DNA of 64,000 nucleotides from Diprion similis (taxonomy: Eukaryota > Arthropoda > Insecta > Hymenoptera > Diprionidae), in assembly GCF_021155765.1 (NCBI RefSeq), contig NC_060118.1, positions 2,356,001-2,420,000 on the forward strand. Reading direction: 5' to 3'. Of the stretch, positions 1 to 12,207 are shown piece by piece; position 1 is the first letter of the stretch, and each line of letters begins with the position of its first letter. The position numbers and the translations under genes are program-made. The notes under the pieces were generated by a model. The model ran no database searches. It saw nothing but the letters and a program-made list of their open reading frames with translations, and had not been told where the DNA came from.

Positions 1-741
1 CATTTGCAAATATCGAAATGATATCTTTTGGATAATTTGCCGTTAATTAGCCGCTAATTAGCCGTGAAAAAAATTATTTTGCCGTGTTACAAATTTTTGA
101 AAAAATCGATGGCTCTGCTAACTCCACAAAAAGATAGCACAACCACGTACTGATTCCGCACAAAGGGATGATCGCAAAAAAATTTCAAAGGCACTCAAAT
201 TTGCCGCTAATTAGCCGTTACTGGCTCATGAAATTTTGAAATTTTTCGGAACCCGAATTTAAAAAAAAAACCAATGGCAGTGCTGACTTCTCTCGAGAAC
301 AGCACAACCACGTACTGATTCCGCACGAAGGGATGATCGCAAAAAAATTTCAAAGGCACTCAAATTTGCCGCTAATTAGCCGTTACTGGCTCATGAAATT
401 TTGAAATTTTTCGGAACCCGAATTTAAAAAAAAAACCAATGGCAGTGCTGACTTCTCTCGAGAACAGCACAACCACGTACTGATTCCGCACGAAGGGATG
501 ATCGCAAAAAAATTTCAAAGGCACTCAAATTTGCCGCTAATTAGCCGCTACTGGCTCGTGAAATTTTGAAATTTTTCGGAATCCGAATTTAAAAAAAAAA
601 CCAATGGCAATGCTGACTTCTCTCGAGAACAGCGCAACCACGTACTGATTCCGCACGAAGGGATGATTGTAAAAAATTTTCAAAAGCACTCAAATTTGCC
701 GCTAATTAGCCGCTACTGGCTCATGAAATTTTGAAATTTTA
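1..741 (+). repeat. Left terminal inverted repeat with 165-bp tandem units
   Basis: Contains about four head-to-tail units of 165 bp. The marker gcacaaccacgtactg recurs at about 137, 302, 467 and 632. Each unit also carries gccgctaattagccg and a short A tract. The outer ~120 bp is unique to the tip and matches the tip of the right arm. Confidence 0.9.
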
Positions 742-2230
742 TATAAAAATTGTTTTCCAGGATGTATTTTAAATAGTCAGTAATGACTTCTATAAACATT
801 ATTGAGCATTATTTTGAATTTTCGAAAATTTTCAGAAAATTTTTTTTCGAGCTCTGCATCCAATAACTTTGTGAAATGTTGATTTTTTACTTAAATTACT
901 TATAACGAAATTTAATTTTATCAAATTCATTTTATTTTCAGAATTTTTTTCTTACTTTTTTTAGGGGGTACTCCATTTCGGCCACGAAATTTTTTTTTTT
1001 TTCTTGACATCTGAAAATTATTTTTATTTTCTTTGGTTGCAATAAAAAAAAAAAATTTTGCGTATTTGAGTCCTCGAAAACTAAGTATTTCTTCAAGTAC
1101 CCCGTTTTGCCCCCCCCCCCCCCCCCCCCCGCCCCTAAAAATCTTTATAAAAATCCAATTTTATAATTATATTATGATAGTGTTTGCAATTTTGCATTGG
1201 TAAATTTGTATTTTCGTAATTCATATTTCGTTCGGTGTCGCAAAAAAAAGAACCCCGATGATTGCTAATTCGTCAGAAGGGATGATCATGCTCAGGATAT
1301 TATATTTTGAATTTCTAAACAGTTTTACGATAACTATCTGATGTATCGAAAAATGTCATGGAAAATCTAAAAAAACAGGTTCCAACGCAAATTATGGCAT
1401 CTCGAATTCCTATCGAGATATTTGCAAATTAAGTTAAAATTAATTGTTTACTTTTATCCATATAACACTCCGTTTGAAACCGTAAAAAATGATAACGATA
1501 TATTATTTGAGAAATCATCGATCTATTGAAACCAAAATCCCAAAAATTAAAGCTGTTTGCGTCCCTATTTTTTTTTTAATTCTTAACTTCTAAACAGTGC
1601 ACTTTTCGGCAATACTTCTAATAATGTTTTTTCATCGACAATGATGCTCTTTCTTGGAAAAAAGTCTGTAAAAAGTCAATGTGCGGGGGCTAACTTTACG
1701 CTGAAAATTTTGTTTGGCAAATTTGGAAAAAGCTAACCATCACCAAACCTCAATATTTGACTACCAAACACCACCAAAAAATTACCAAACGATTCCAAAA
1801 ATAAAAATAAAAGTTTGAAAATCCAAGGTGGTGGGGTCAACTTCACATATATGTCATGGAGGCTGGTCCCTGCATGCGTGTATATTGTGTCGCCTGCATC
1901 AGTCATCCCTATGTTGTGCAGCCCTGACTACGTGAGTCAAGCAAGAGAGAGGCAATTGTTATTATCCTTCTCTATTAGATATAATTTATGCCATTGTCAA
2001 CGTAGGTACTTATTGCATGCAAGTCTTCGTATCATAAGTTTAAATATCTTCCTTCAAAATTCGCGGGCATTTTCGTTATTACTTAAATGCGCCACCCACG
2101 TCGCACGATCGTTTCATGCAGTTTTTCATTTGTTAATTCTAGACGCTATTGTATTCAGTCGCCTGTTGGTCTATTCGTAAACTGCAGTCCATATTTTTTT
2201 TCTTGCTGGTGATTGATACTGTTTTCTCAG
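742..2230. other. MULE 5' interior, no gene recognised
   Basis: AT-rich sequence between the left terminal repeat and the first recognisable coding exon. It holds a run of about 21 C residues at 1110-1130. A 121-codon open frame at 1815-2180 has no recognisable content. A splice acceptor (gttttctcag) closes this stretch at 2230, so any 5' exon and promoter must lie here. Confidence 0.5.
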
Positions 2231-2771
2231 GATGAATCCAGGGAAGAGGCGCGATAACCGCCTATTGTTGATAAAAATTTACTAATTGAAACAGTTTTAC
2301 GCAACAAGGAACAAATACTTCGACCCGATCGAACAATTGTCGAGGAAACAAATGGTGTCTGGGAAATTATTCGACAAGAATTGAATAATTGTATCAAAAC
2401 GTCAACAATTCATTCTTATGTTGTTAATAACCGGTTCGAATTAAAAGACAAACTTTTGTTAATTGAAAATGAAAATAATTCTATAGAAAATTCAACGTTA
2501 GGCAGCTTGACAGCCGGAGATGAAAGCATCAACGCCCCAGATTTTTTTGTCATATCTATACCTAAGACAGAATTTAACGGAATGGTAACGGAAACGTTAT
2601 CCCGGCGAAAAATAAATTGTAAAAGGAGTACTCGATACCATACGATCTTAAAGCCTAACATGTGGACTGAGATGGTGTCTTCTCATATATGGAACACCGT
2701 ACGTCTCCGCCATGCTTTATGCTTTAAAAATCATCATCTGAATCGATCTGCGACATTTGGAAGTATCAAAG
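2231..2771 (+). pseudogene. MULE gene exon A (N-terminal region)
   Basis: Opens after the acceptor gttttctcag and closes at the donor AAAG|GTAAAT. The frame reads through to 2771 except for a TAA at 2255-2257. The 3' part encodes a Trp- and Cys-containing module (LKPNMWTEM...IWNTVRL...CFKN) of the kind found at the N-terminus of insect MULE proteins. The exon ends in phase 1, which fits exon B. Confidence 0.65.
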
Positions 2772-4187
2772 GTAAATATAACCACGCTACAAAGTAGTTT
2801 CGAAAAGCGGTGGACCCCCGTCATATTGAGGCTTAATATGTCACATTAGCATTTGAAATTCCTATAATTATAAAGTTTATGAAAGAATATGTCAGGGCCG
2901 TGTTCAGGATAATCTACACAATATGAATCTGAGTTGCTGAGATTCCAGCTCGGTGAATTTTTGAAGAAAAAAATTAAGACACATTAGAAAAACGGCAATT
3001 CTTTGCACCGTCGTCACTTTTAGCGTGAATGCTTCGCGAACGGATACGGGCAGAGCAAAAATGCATTGGTCCAATTTTGTAGAGCATAAAATTTCCCGGA
3101 AAAAAGTCCATGACAACACCTATTTAACTTAAATAGTTTAGCAGTAAGAGCGACCCGAAAAAAAACTTTGAAAACGCTCAGTTTCCGCGGAACCCCCGAA
3201 AGCCGGTCTTATTTTTATACTCATTTTGGGTGTGTGAATGTTAATGAGAAACATAACAAATTTTTCCTTCCCGACGGAACATGTGAAAAAAGAAATTTCA
3301 GGCTTAAAAACAAATTTGGATTGTAAGATTTCGATTTTAATTGGCCATTTGTTGCCCAGTTTTTGTTCCGATATTTCGTATATTTTTGTAAATTAGATGT
3401 AACTTTTGATCTAAAGATTGTAATTGAATGAAGCAAATGGGGATCACTTTGCTTCTTAGAAAGTTCGAGATCCCGTGACTTCCTGTCGGTGATGCAGGTA
3501 AACAAATCTTTTTCATCGTTTCCAATAAAATCTACTGATTTTGTTCAAATATTTTTTTTTCAAATATAAACCGTTCTATCTAGAGAGTGCGTTCTTATTT
3601 TTTGTTCTGGAAGCCATTATTGATAAATTGCTGTATGAAAAATTGAAGTGAAAAATGTTGAGAATTTTTAATTGTTCATCTGTTGTTTTCCTCTTTCTAA
3701 TTTTTATCTAAATGTCCGATGTCAAAATCGCTTTTGTGTAGCAAAAATGATCTATGTCAACTTTTCGACATTCTCAACATCATTCTCAGAATGATTTTTG
3801 AACTTCGTTTTTCAGCTCTGGAATTTTTTTTTTGGACAAAGTTTGCTATCAATATTTATACCAGTTCTTTATAACAGTTTACTAAAAAACCTTTGCTTAA
3901 TCAACACAATTCATTTTACATTGTGTAATCGATATTAAAAACGTCTCATGCAGTGGTATATTTTTTTGAAATTGCCAGATTCAAATATCAATTTTTTTCT
4001 CACATTTATTATTTTTCGTACCGAACAATTTTATTTCATGTTGCATAATTTGTTGTTCTAGATTATTATAGAGGGTTCACGCTTTCATTTATTGACATAG
4101 CTTTTTTATATCGATATTAGGACTGAACAGAAACTCAAATTTTGTAAATCAGAATTCATCATATTTTCATATAACCATTCATACCTA

Positions 4188-5091
4188 GTCCAGGTGCCCG
4201 AGAGTGGTCTCGTATGCTAGCTTTTTAGGTTCCCTCGGTAACTTGATGTGACTATGTTTCTGGGTGTGCTGAATCGAATTTCCGAGATTACCAGGCCGAA
4301 TTATGGTTAGCATTCAACATATGGCTTATTTTTGGCCAAAATTGATTTATGCAAACTTTTAGGCACAGTAATGAAATTTTTATTTGGCCCTCTAACTTTA
4401 TTGAATAAATGTTCGAAATTTAAGTATTTACTGTCTGTTGTTCATTTTTCGTCATATTTGTATTTCAAGTGCAAAACGCAGAAAATGTCAAAAAATCATT
4501 TTTATGGTCCCGCGTAATACCTCGCTAGTTAGTAGGTAATACCGTACTTCGATGCTTGGCGGTCGACAGCTATGATTTCCAACACTTTTTACAAATACTT
4601 ATATATATACATATATATTAGACTGTATCAAAAAATTGACTTTTTTTTTTTTTGACAAATATACTGAAAATATTGTTCAAGATGACGAAAAAGAAATACC
4701 ATAAAAATTTCACATTTTAATATTGATATTTAGAGGTGCCTCATCGCGATTTTCTACTTTCCATAAGAATAACATGGGAAAAATGGTTCTTGCTCCTTGC
4801 AATTTTTATAACTAGATAACGACGCGTCGTACAGAAAATTCATACCACCCCTTAATATTAATACTAAAATTCCAGATTTTAACTGGAGTCTTCATATATC
4901 TAAATGAAACTTTCAAGCCTGTTTCCAAGAAAAAATTAAAATTTTTTTTTTTTTTTTAACACACCCTATTGACCACATAATGGGTTTTGGTAACTTCGAA
5001 AATTCGATTCATCACACCGAAAAACATAAATTCACATCAAGTTCCTCGCGGACCTAAAAACGTCTATGAGACCCCGCTCTAGTGCCTGGAC
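4188..5091. mobile_element. MITE with ~130-bp TIRs and TA target site (Tc1/mariner-like)
   Basis: The left end GTCCAGGTGCCCGAGAG and about 130 bp behind it are matched in reverse complement by sequence ending CGCTCTAGTGCCTGGAC at 5091. Shared inner blocks include ttttaggt, aacttgatgtga and tcgaatttt. A TA dinucleotide flanks both ends (4186-4187 and 5092-5093). No coding capacity; the 0.9-kb interior is AT-rich. Confidence 0.7.
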
Positions 5092-5097
5092 TAGCTA

Positions 5098-5763
5098 TAC
5101 ATTCTCAACCAAAAGTGAGTCTCGTCGACAGCATTGAATACTTTATGACAAGTTAAAAATCGGACAAAGCATCAACCGCACTAAAAACGATGAGAAGATT
5201 AATGATAATAATGCCCAAAAGTTATTAAAAATTGTTTAAGCAATATATTTTATAAAAAATTGTCAGGAAATGCTTTTTTTTGTCGTGTGAAATGAATTCG
5301 TCGATTATTCTGAATACGAATGAATTATTCTAAGAATTTCCTCATAATTTTGAAATTTCCGTTTGTAAATCAAAAATTCTGATAAGTGGAGGAAAAATCG
5401 AGAACGTTGGATATGTTTTCGTAAAAACGTTGTATATTACAATTGAGAAGTTTCCGGGACATTGAACGAATAGTTTTGTAAATTCAAACTTTAGAAATTT
5501 TCGAAAAAGGATATTTCAAAAAGATGCAAAAATTCTTCAAAAATTCATGTGTATTCAGAAAAATAAATAAATTTATTTCACATCACAAAAAAAAGTATTC
5601 CCTGAAAAGTTGTTGAACAATGTTTTGTTTAAACAATTTATTGATAACTTTTGGGCATTATTATTATTCAAATTCAATTTTCTCATTTTCTTAATTTTTT
5701 CAATTTTTATCTTATGAAGCATTCAATATTCTAGACGAGACTCACTTTTGGGTTAGAATGCAT
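5098..5763. mobile_element. Foldback MITE with ~200-bp inverted arms
   Basis: The left arm (cattctcaaccaaaagtgag...) pairs with the right arm ending ctcacttttgggttagaatg at 5760. Further paired blocks include aataatgcccaaaagttat and its complement near 5650. It begins within ten bases of the preceding MITE. No coding potential. Confidence 0.65.
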
Positions 5764-5867
5764 GGCCGATATATCCTTGACCTGATCAGCCCTGTTGTGG
5801 CCATATATAATATATGTAAAAGACTAATTTCAAAAGTCGTCCTAGCATAAGTATTTGATGCTTTCAG

Positions 5868-6527
5868 GCAAATGCAAGTGTGGTAGCAAGATCGAATGCA
5901 AAATTGACAATTTTTCCAATGATCAGAATACGATGATTGAATGTTCTTTGTCTAAAGGCGATGGAAAATGTGGTAAGCGTCAGCTTCGTAATCCAAAGAG
6001 GATAATAATAGCTAAAGAACTCTGTCATAAGTCGGCAGATGCTTATAGACCAGAAATCGCAAGAAATGTAATGCGCGAAGGCGACCCCGAACCTCCCAAT
6101 TTGTATAAGAATTCCGTACTTAGGCGAGCAAAACACGAATATATTGCTTCCCAGTATTTTGACAAAAATCCCGTGAAAGCACTCCAGATAATGAAACACA
6201 GCGCATTGGGAGAAAATACCATACAAAACATCGGGATCGATCCTTTTTATGTACACTTCTTTTCGAAACATCAGATACGGCTATGGAATCAATATGCTGA
6301 TGATGTACCGTTAATAATTGATGCAACATCTGACATCACGTCGAAAATTGCACATGTACCAGGGAAAAAGTCTAAATCGATATTTTTATATATGTATATG
6401 TGTCATAAGACCACCCACCGGACAATTTTCAGTAGCTCAAATGCTATCCGAAAGTCAGGATACTGCATCAATCCAAAGCTGGCTACAACAAATGATCAAG
6501 TATGGGGCTAAATTTCCAAAATAAGTA
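5868..6527 (+). pseudogene. MULE gene exon B (first catalytic Asp)
   Basis: Acceptor tgctttcag, then a Cys cluster (KCKCGSKIEC), a helical region (NVLRRAKHEYI-like) and the first catalytic segment PLIIDATSDI. Near 6395, inside a TA-rich tract, the family-like reading moves to another frame (QFSVAQMLSE...), so a frameshift is present. An in-frame TAA at 6522 lies just before the donor GTAAGT at 6528. The phase-0 end matches exon C. Confidence 0.7.
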
Positions 6528-7413
6528 GTAAGTAAATGAAATTGATGTAGGTATATATATATATATATATTGAAGTGATAGAATTTTTTATATTGTCTTA
6601 TTCGAGCTTGACGTGGTTTGGGTACTTCCAACACGAAATTATTTGTTTGCAACATCTGCTTCGAAACTTCAACTTTCGAAGTCAGTGGAGCAAGCGTAAA
6701 GTGCTCCATTTCCCCGAAAAGTGGTAAAACAATGTTAGCGTACGCGCACAACTAGACTACTATGTTACACATACTAGAGTTTTTTTGGCACTTGCGAGCT
6801 TTCGAATAACTCCATTGGAACTGCTTTTTTTACAGCTTTATATTTATTAAACTAATTTTTTGGTAACAACTGTCGAGTTTTTCGATTTCACACGATCCCT
6901 GAAATATATCAAGTCTAAACAAAAGAAATATAAAAGCTTATCGCAAAAATAGCACATGTAAACAAATTATCGAAAGTCGTACTCTTCCACAAAAAAAAGC
7001 ATTTTCCGCTAATCTACCATGAAATCCGAATGTCAGTCTTTACACAAACTTAATATACAACAAAAAATTTAACAGATTTCTTCTAAAATTTTTCTTGTTG
7101 TTTTTGTCTATCCGTCATGTTGGATCCACCGTTTTGAATTCCCGAATTTCGAGTTCAGATTCGTAATCATTGATATCAAAAACCATATAACATCAAGTGT
7201 TATCGAAATCAAATAACTTTTTGACTTTACATTCGTCGTTCTGAATTTTCGAATTTCTAGTTCAGATTCGTAATCAGAGACCCCAAAAGCACATGTATGC
7301 AAAATTTCAAGTAAATCGCATGTATGGAAAAATATATGCATCAAAGGGTTAAGTGTAAATTAGCTGACGTCAATCATACTTGATCGTTTGTAAATTTAAC
7401 ATATTACTTTCAG
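6528..7413 (+). other. Intron B of the MULE gene
   Basis: An 886-bp intron with no coding signal. It holds a (TA)n stretch near 6550-6570. A degenerate direct duplication is seen at about 7130-7180 and 7225-7285, marked by gttcagattcgtaatca. Confidence 0.5.
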
Positions 7414-8572
7414 ATCTGTGACTCTTCCAGAGCATTACTTACGGCTTGCGTGTGGACATTCACTAATTGTAAAACCATTGAACAATTTTGTGATGCATGT
7501 AAAACGGTAGCTGTCCTGGACACACACATATGTATCGATGTTGCTCATTACATCAAGCTTTGGGTGAATTTTCTTAAAGATGACAATCTTCCAATCAAAA
7601 CTTTTTATCTAGCATGTATCGGGCGACTAATTTTGTGTGACAGCGAAGAATCTGCACGGGAACTGATGAAAGCTCTTCTCGTTGTTTCACTAAGTCCGAC
7701 AGATGGTAAAAAATTAAATCAGAACGACGACACTTTGTCTGAATCATATAGAAAAAATTTGCAAAATTTAATAACCGGTGAAACAATAGAGTTTGACGTT
7801 GAGGAATTGCTAGCCGAAAAAGATGATTCTGATGAAAAAAAATATGAAACTGAAGAAGCTGAAACCGAAGACGTAGTGAAAAATACAGAAAATGTTGCCT
7901 CCAATTTATGGGACTATTGGGTACTAAATATTAAATACGAAGTTGATATGATCGTAGCCTCAGAAACCGGAGAACGAGTCAGCGCATATTATCACGAAAA
8001 ATTTGCACAACGGCTAATAAAAGAAGTGAAACACATTCCGATGTGGTCAAAAATATGTAGCAATAAATGGAAAGTGAGCAATAAACGTCCGGGGTCTAGT
8101 GCACCGGTAGAGAGCGAATTTAAATTAATAAAAAACGAGATACTAGGTTTCGAAAGAAGACGTTTGAGGGTCGATGCATTAACCGAGAGGTTAATTAAAT
8201 ACTACGAAGGAAAATGTAGAATTATAGATGCAAATACGACGGAAAACACAGGGGTCTCTGTAATGTCCATTAAGAACCATGGCAGTCCTAATGAAGATGT
8301 TGAAAACACGGATGAAACTATCAAGGACAGTATGTTGACAATGAGCAATGTTAGATCAAGTGAGGATGAAGCTGAAGACATGAAAGGCAATATGAAAGGT
8401 CTTGATATTAAAATCGTTAATGAAGTAATTGTAAACAGTACAATGATCGATGAAGACATTAAGATAAATCCGACGGAAGAGTTTTCATGGAGTGATGATG
8501 ATAATGAAAATATTTCACCAAATGTCACAATTTCGAATGACCTGAACTGCAGAAAACGAAAGCATAATAGTA
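7414..8572 (+). pseudogene. MULE gene exon C, 5' part (second Asp and Glu of the transposase)
   Basis: Acceptor atattactttcag. The frame opens ICDSSRALLTACVW, a conserved stretch of this insect MULE family. It continues through CIDVAHYIKLWV (second acidic residue) and SSAPVESEFKLIKNEI (catalytic Glu), then becomes an acidic, low-complexity linker. The frame is uninterrupted up to the TA at 8571-8572, where a Tigger element is inserted. It resumes after the second TA at 11291-11292. Confidence 0.78.
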
Positions 8573-8941
8573 GGGGAGAGTGTTGTACCTCGGTCCGACG
8601 TGTACCTCGGTCCACATAGGCTACAGCTACCATCTGTAGGAATTCACGTCAACTTCGACAGTTACTAGTTTCGGGGAACCCCCAAACTGTGTTTTATCCT
8701 AAAATGTGCAGTGTTTGTTAAGAGATATCCAGATTATACGCAGAAGTTTGATTTTGAAGGTAAGAAGTAACTTTTTCGTATCGTAGATCGGAGGTGTGAA
8801 ATGTATGTTCTGATAGGCTTTACGAATCGCAATTGAGGATTATATGCTGTTGAAATGCCTATTTTAAAATGGAGATAGTGGCGTTCAAATCAACATAACC
8901 TATAAATAATTAGGCTACCAATTGTTTCGAATGCTCGTGCG

Positions 8942-8995
8942 TTGTACCTTGGACCACTATAGTGTGTTGTACCTTGGACCGGTCCAAGGTAAAAC
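8942..8995. repeat. Subterminal ttgtaccttggacc motifs of the Tigger element (left)
   Basis: Two direct copies and one inverted copy of the ~14-bp motif (gttgtaccttggacc, then ggtccaaggta) within 55 bp. Related copies lie at the left tip (8582-8615). These are likely transposase-binding sites, by analogy with subterminal repeats of other pogo elements. Confidence 0.6.
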
Positions 8996-9099
8996 ATACC
9001 ATAATCCTGTAACTTAGCTGTGTCTCGCGATTGATTATCTACTGTGTCAAAGTCTCATTATATATTTATTTGTATAATATCTGATTCTAGAGCCTAAAA

Positions 9100-10717
9100 A
9101 TGCCACGCAGTGCAACAGGAAAAAAGCGACCACCAATAAACGTAAATAACCTAAAACGTGCTATGAAAAGCGTCTTAGAGCATGGGGTTTCGGTGTCCAG
9201 TTCAGCCAAACAATATGAGATTTCGAAAACGACACTACTCCGCCACTTAGCAGTACATCGTACTAAACAAACTAGCATGTACTAAACAAACTAGCATGTT
9301 CGAATACGAATCTACCAATAAGTTGGCTGTTAAGAAGATATTTACAAACGAAGAAGAAGGAACCTTGGTCGATTATCTGAAAAAAGCTGCGACTATGCAT
9401 TATGGCCTATCAAAGAACGAAACCAAAATTTTGGCCTATCAATTTGCAAAAGCAAATGGAAAACAGGTTCCTGACAACTGGGATAAAAACAAAAAAGCAG
9501 GGATAGAGTGGATGCGTGGTTTTATGAAGCGGCATCCAACTCTATCACACAGAAAGTCAGAGGCAACAAGTCTGGCCAGGGCGACCAGTTTCAACAAAGA
9601 TAATGTCAGAAAATTTTTCGATAACTTAGAGAGTTGCATATCTCGCGGGAATTTCAGTCCGGATCGTATTTTCAATCTTGACGAAACTGCCAACACAACT
9701 GTACACGTGCCACCCAAGATCGTAGCAATTAAAGGACTGAAACAAGTTGGTAGTGTTACTTCTGGGGAACGTGGTGTTAACGTCACTATGATCGCTGCCA
9801 TTAACGCTATTGGAAATCAAGTTCCGCCAATGCTAATTTTTCCCAGGAAAAATTTTAAGGATCACATGTTAAGAGGAGCTCCACCAGGATGTATAGGAGC
9901 TGCGAATTCATCCGGCTGGTCGACTGAAGAAATATTTGTACAATATTTAAAACATTTTATTGCACATGTAAGCCCGTCTAAGGATAATCCAACTATCCTG
10001 ATTTTGGATAATCACGAGACGCACGTCTCTATTCCAGCGATTAATATAGCAAGAGCGACTGGTGTGATATTATTGACATTACCACCTCATACCTCACACA
10101 AAACACAACCGCTAGACAGGACGGTGTTTGGTCCATATAAAACATTTTACAATCAAGCTGCCAGCGAGTGGATGACATGTAATCCAGGAAAACCGATAAC
10201 AATTTATGATATTGCGGCAATAATTGGAAAGTCTTATCCAAGAGCCTTCACGCCGCATAACATCGTTAAGGGATTCGAAGTCACGGGAATTTGGCCACTT
10301 AACAGGAATATTTTTCGTGAGGATGACTATTTGTCTGCTTTTGTGACGGACCGACCTGGCCCTGAATCCACTGAGGAACTGGCGCCTGTTTCTCCTAAGA
10401 ATGTGTCAACTGATGAAGCAATACCGTCAACCAGCACAACTATTGGCGTATGCGTAACGCCAGAACAAATACGACCATTTCCAAAAGCAGCTCCAAGAAA
10501 GACAACCGGCCGGAGAGGAAGACAAAAAGGCAAGTCCAGAATTTTGACGGATACTCCGGAAAAAACACAAGTTGAACAACAAAAATCAAAAAAACTAATA
10601 CCATTAAAGTTAACAAGTCGAGTACAGAAAAAAATTGTCGATCCAACAGATAGATGGACGAGGAAAAACAAAAGCAAGAAACAAGATGCACTTGGATGGA
10701 ATAAACTAAGTCAGTGA
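9100..10717 (+). pseudogene. Tigger (pogo-family) transposase, frameshifted by a 19-bp tandem duplication
   Basis: Two abutting frames make one protein of about 530 residues. The first (9100-9285) starts at ATG and encodes a psq-type helix-turn-helix. The second (9296-10717) encodes a CENP-B-type DNA-binding HTH (IEWMRGFMKRHPTLS), then a DDE_1 endonuclease with FNLDETANT, LILDNHETH and TQPLDRTVFG carrying the three acidic residues. The basic tail (TGRRGRQKGKSR) may bind DNA or direct nuclear import. The break is a perfect 19-bp duplication at 9261-9298. Its length (19 = 1 mod 3) exactly accounts for the frame offset and the TAA stop. Otherwise the frame is open, which suggests fairly recent inactivation. 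Confidence 0.88.
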
Positions 10718-11054
10718 AAAAGTATAATAAAAGAATGTAAAACGATATTATGAAAATACTTTGTGAAACAACAGTTTTGTCCAAATTTTATTAAGTTTAA
10801 ATAACTAATAATTTTACGTTCGTTTATGGCAGATTAAAAGCTTTCAAGTTTATTTTTTGTCAAGCCTACCATTTCAGAGTAGTACAGTTAGCGTCATTCA
10901 TTTTTTATTTTTTTGTTATAGCAGTTGTATTGTCAAACTACGAAAATTACGAGTTTTATACGTTACTATGAAAACCTTTGTGCTTTGTACTCTGTAAATA
11001 CCATTTTCTTTTTCGTTATCTAGCCGACGGTTGTCGTCTGACAGGCGAAACATA

Positions 11055-11115
11055 ACCGGTCCAAGGTACAATATGCTGTGGTCCAAGGTACAGTCCCATG
11101 TTGTACCTCGGACCA
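11055..11115. repeat. Subterminal ttgtaccttggacc motifs of the Tigger element (right)
   Basis: Three copies (ggtccaaggtaca twice, ttgtacctcggacc once) in about 60 bp, with a further copy in the right terminal repeat at 11268-11282. Mirrors the left cluster. Confidence 0.6.
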
Positions 11116-11292
11116 TTTATTGTTTTTTCAACTATTGAGCGCAGTACAAAATTCATTATTTATAACGCATACATGTTTGAAACTCAAGACTTTAGGCTAT
11201 ATTCTGGCACAAATTTGATGAGGTTTTGTTCAAAGAATAAAAAGTTGTGGCGATTTGATAAATACTGGTCCAAGGTACAACACTCTCCCCTA

Positions 11293-12207
11293 CACCGTTA
11301 AAAGAATTTCGTGAAAATGCAACGATTGACGAAACTTGCAAAAAGTGCAACAAAGGTGAAGAACCAAGCGGACTATACCAGTGTGTTGTATGCAAGAAAA
11401 AAGTTCACGCTCACCCAGGTTGTTCATTACCTTTGAAAAATGAAAGCGACCCTGGTAATCGAAGGCGACTTTGTAAAGTGTGTCATCAATCTGATCGAAT
11501 TGCAGAGAAAATCGCGTACACTGAATTTGAAAATCACAAAGGCCTAGCTGAGAAGGATGCCAAAGATGAATGTAAAAAAAAAAAACGAACAGCTAAGTAC
11601 TTGGGTGCAGGTGAACAAAGAATTCTCGATGCTCTTTCATCTGCCTCAAAATCAAAAAACCTTCCCATACTTAAAAACGGCACTTCCATGATGTTGGGAT
11701 ATACTACAATAAATGGAAGTCATTTCTCGTTCAAGAATACGTGCGCATTTGACAGTATTTATCAAGTACTTTTATTCGCGGTTTACGATCATACCAATTT
11801 CGGAAATTACGTTGTAGCCAATAGAGAAAGTAATGATCTTTTCAACATTATCTCGGACACAATGGAGAAAAAATTTCGAAAACACACTTACAAATTACGG
11901 GGAGAAATTTTGTTAAAATTTAAGAAAATTGAGCCGAGTAAAAATGTGTCACAATTAGTGGACTGCTCTACTAGCGTCGATACCTTACACGCTGAACTTA
12001 TGAGTGAAATGCCGAGTTTTCAAGAAACACTGATTTGCCCAAAGAAGTGTAAGCCCCGTGACGTAAAATTGGTCACAGCTGGCGTCAATATCAAACACAT
12101 GGCGAATAAAGAAAATTTTCTCAATGTGATTGATGATCATGTCCGAATCCACAGGAAACGACATTGCGATTCATGTGGAAGTGAAGTAGAAGTGAAATTC
12201 ACAAATG
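11293..12207 (+). pseudogene. MULE gene exon C, 3' part (zinc finger and USP-like Cys box)
   Basis: Continues the exon after the Tigger insertion. It encodes a Cys/His finger (CKKC, then QCVVCKKKVHAHPGC, then CKVC) and a basic stretch. It then gives NTCAFDSIYQVLLFA, which matches the catalytic Cys box of ubiquitin-specific proteases; the Cys codon is 11742-11744. Later CPKKC and HCDSC resemble the zinc-binding finger pairs of USPs. The exon ends at donor ATG|GTAATA in phase 1. No stop occurs in this part. Confidence 0.72.

Larger units (their letters stand above)
2772..5867 (+). other. Intron A of the MULE gene, filled with MITEs
   Basis: A 3.1-kb AT-rich intron between a GTAAAT donor and a tgctttcag acceptor. 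Two inverted-repeat elements (4188-5091 and 5098-5763) occupy its 3' half. The 5' half shows no coding signal; the small open frames on the minus strand at 2904-3525 have no recognisable content. Confidence 0.55.
8573..11290. mobile_element. Tigger/pogo-type (Tc1/mariner superfamily) transposon inserted in the MULE exon
   Basis: Ends in inverted repeats GGGGAGAGTGTTGTACCT and AGGTACAACACTCTCCCC, flanked by TA on both sides (8571-8572, 11291-11292), the target-site duplication of this superfamily. The 2.7-kb interior carries a pogo-type transposase. The motif ttgtaccttggacc recurs several times near both ends. Removing the element and one TA leaves the surrounding MULE exon in frame, so it inserted after the MULE was in place. 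Confidence 0.9.

Noticed and set aside
1110..1130. Poly-C run as a functional element
   Set aside because: A simple homopolymer, possibly partly a sequencing artefact; no context supports a function.
1815..2180. 121-codon open frame in the MULE 5' interior
   Set aside because: No recognisable motif, no splice or start context, and it precedes an acceptor that opens the recognisable exon.
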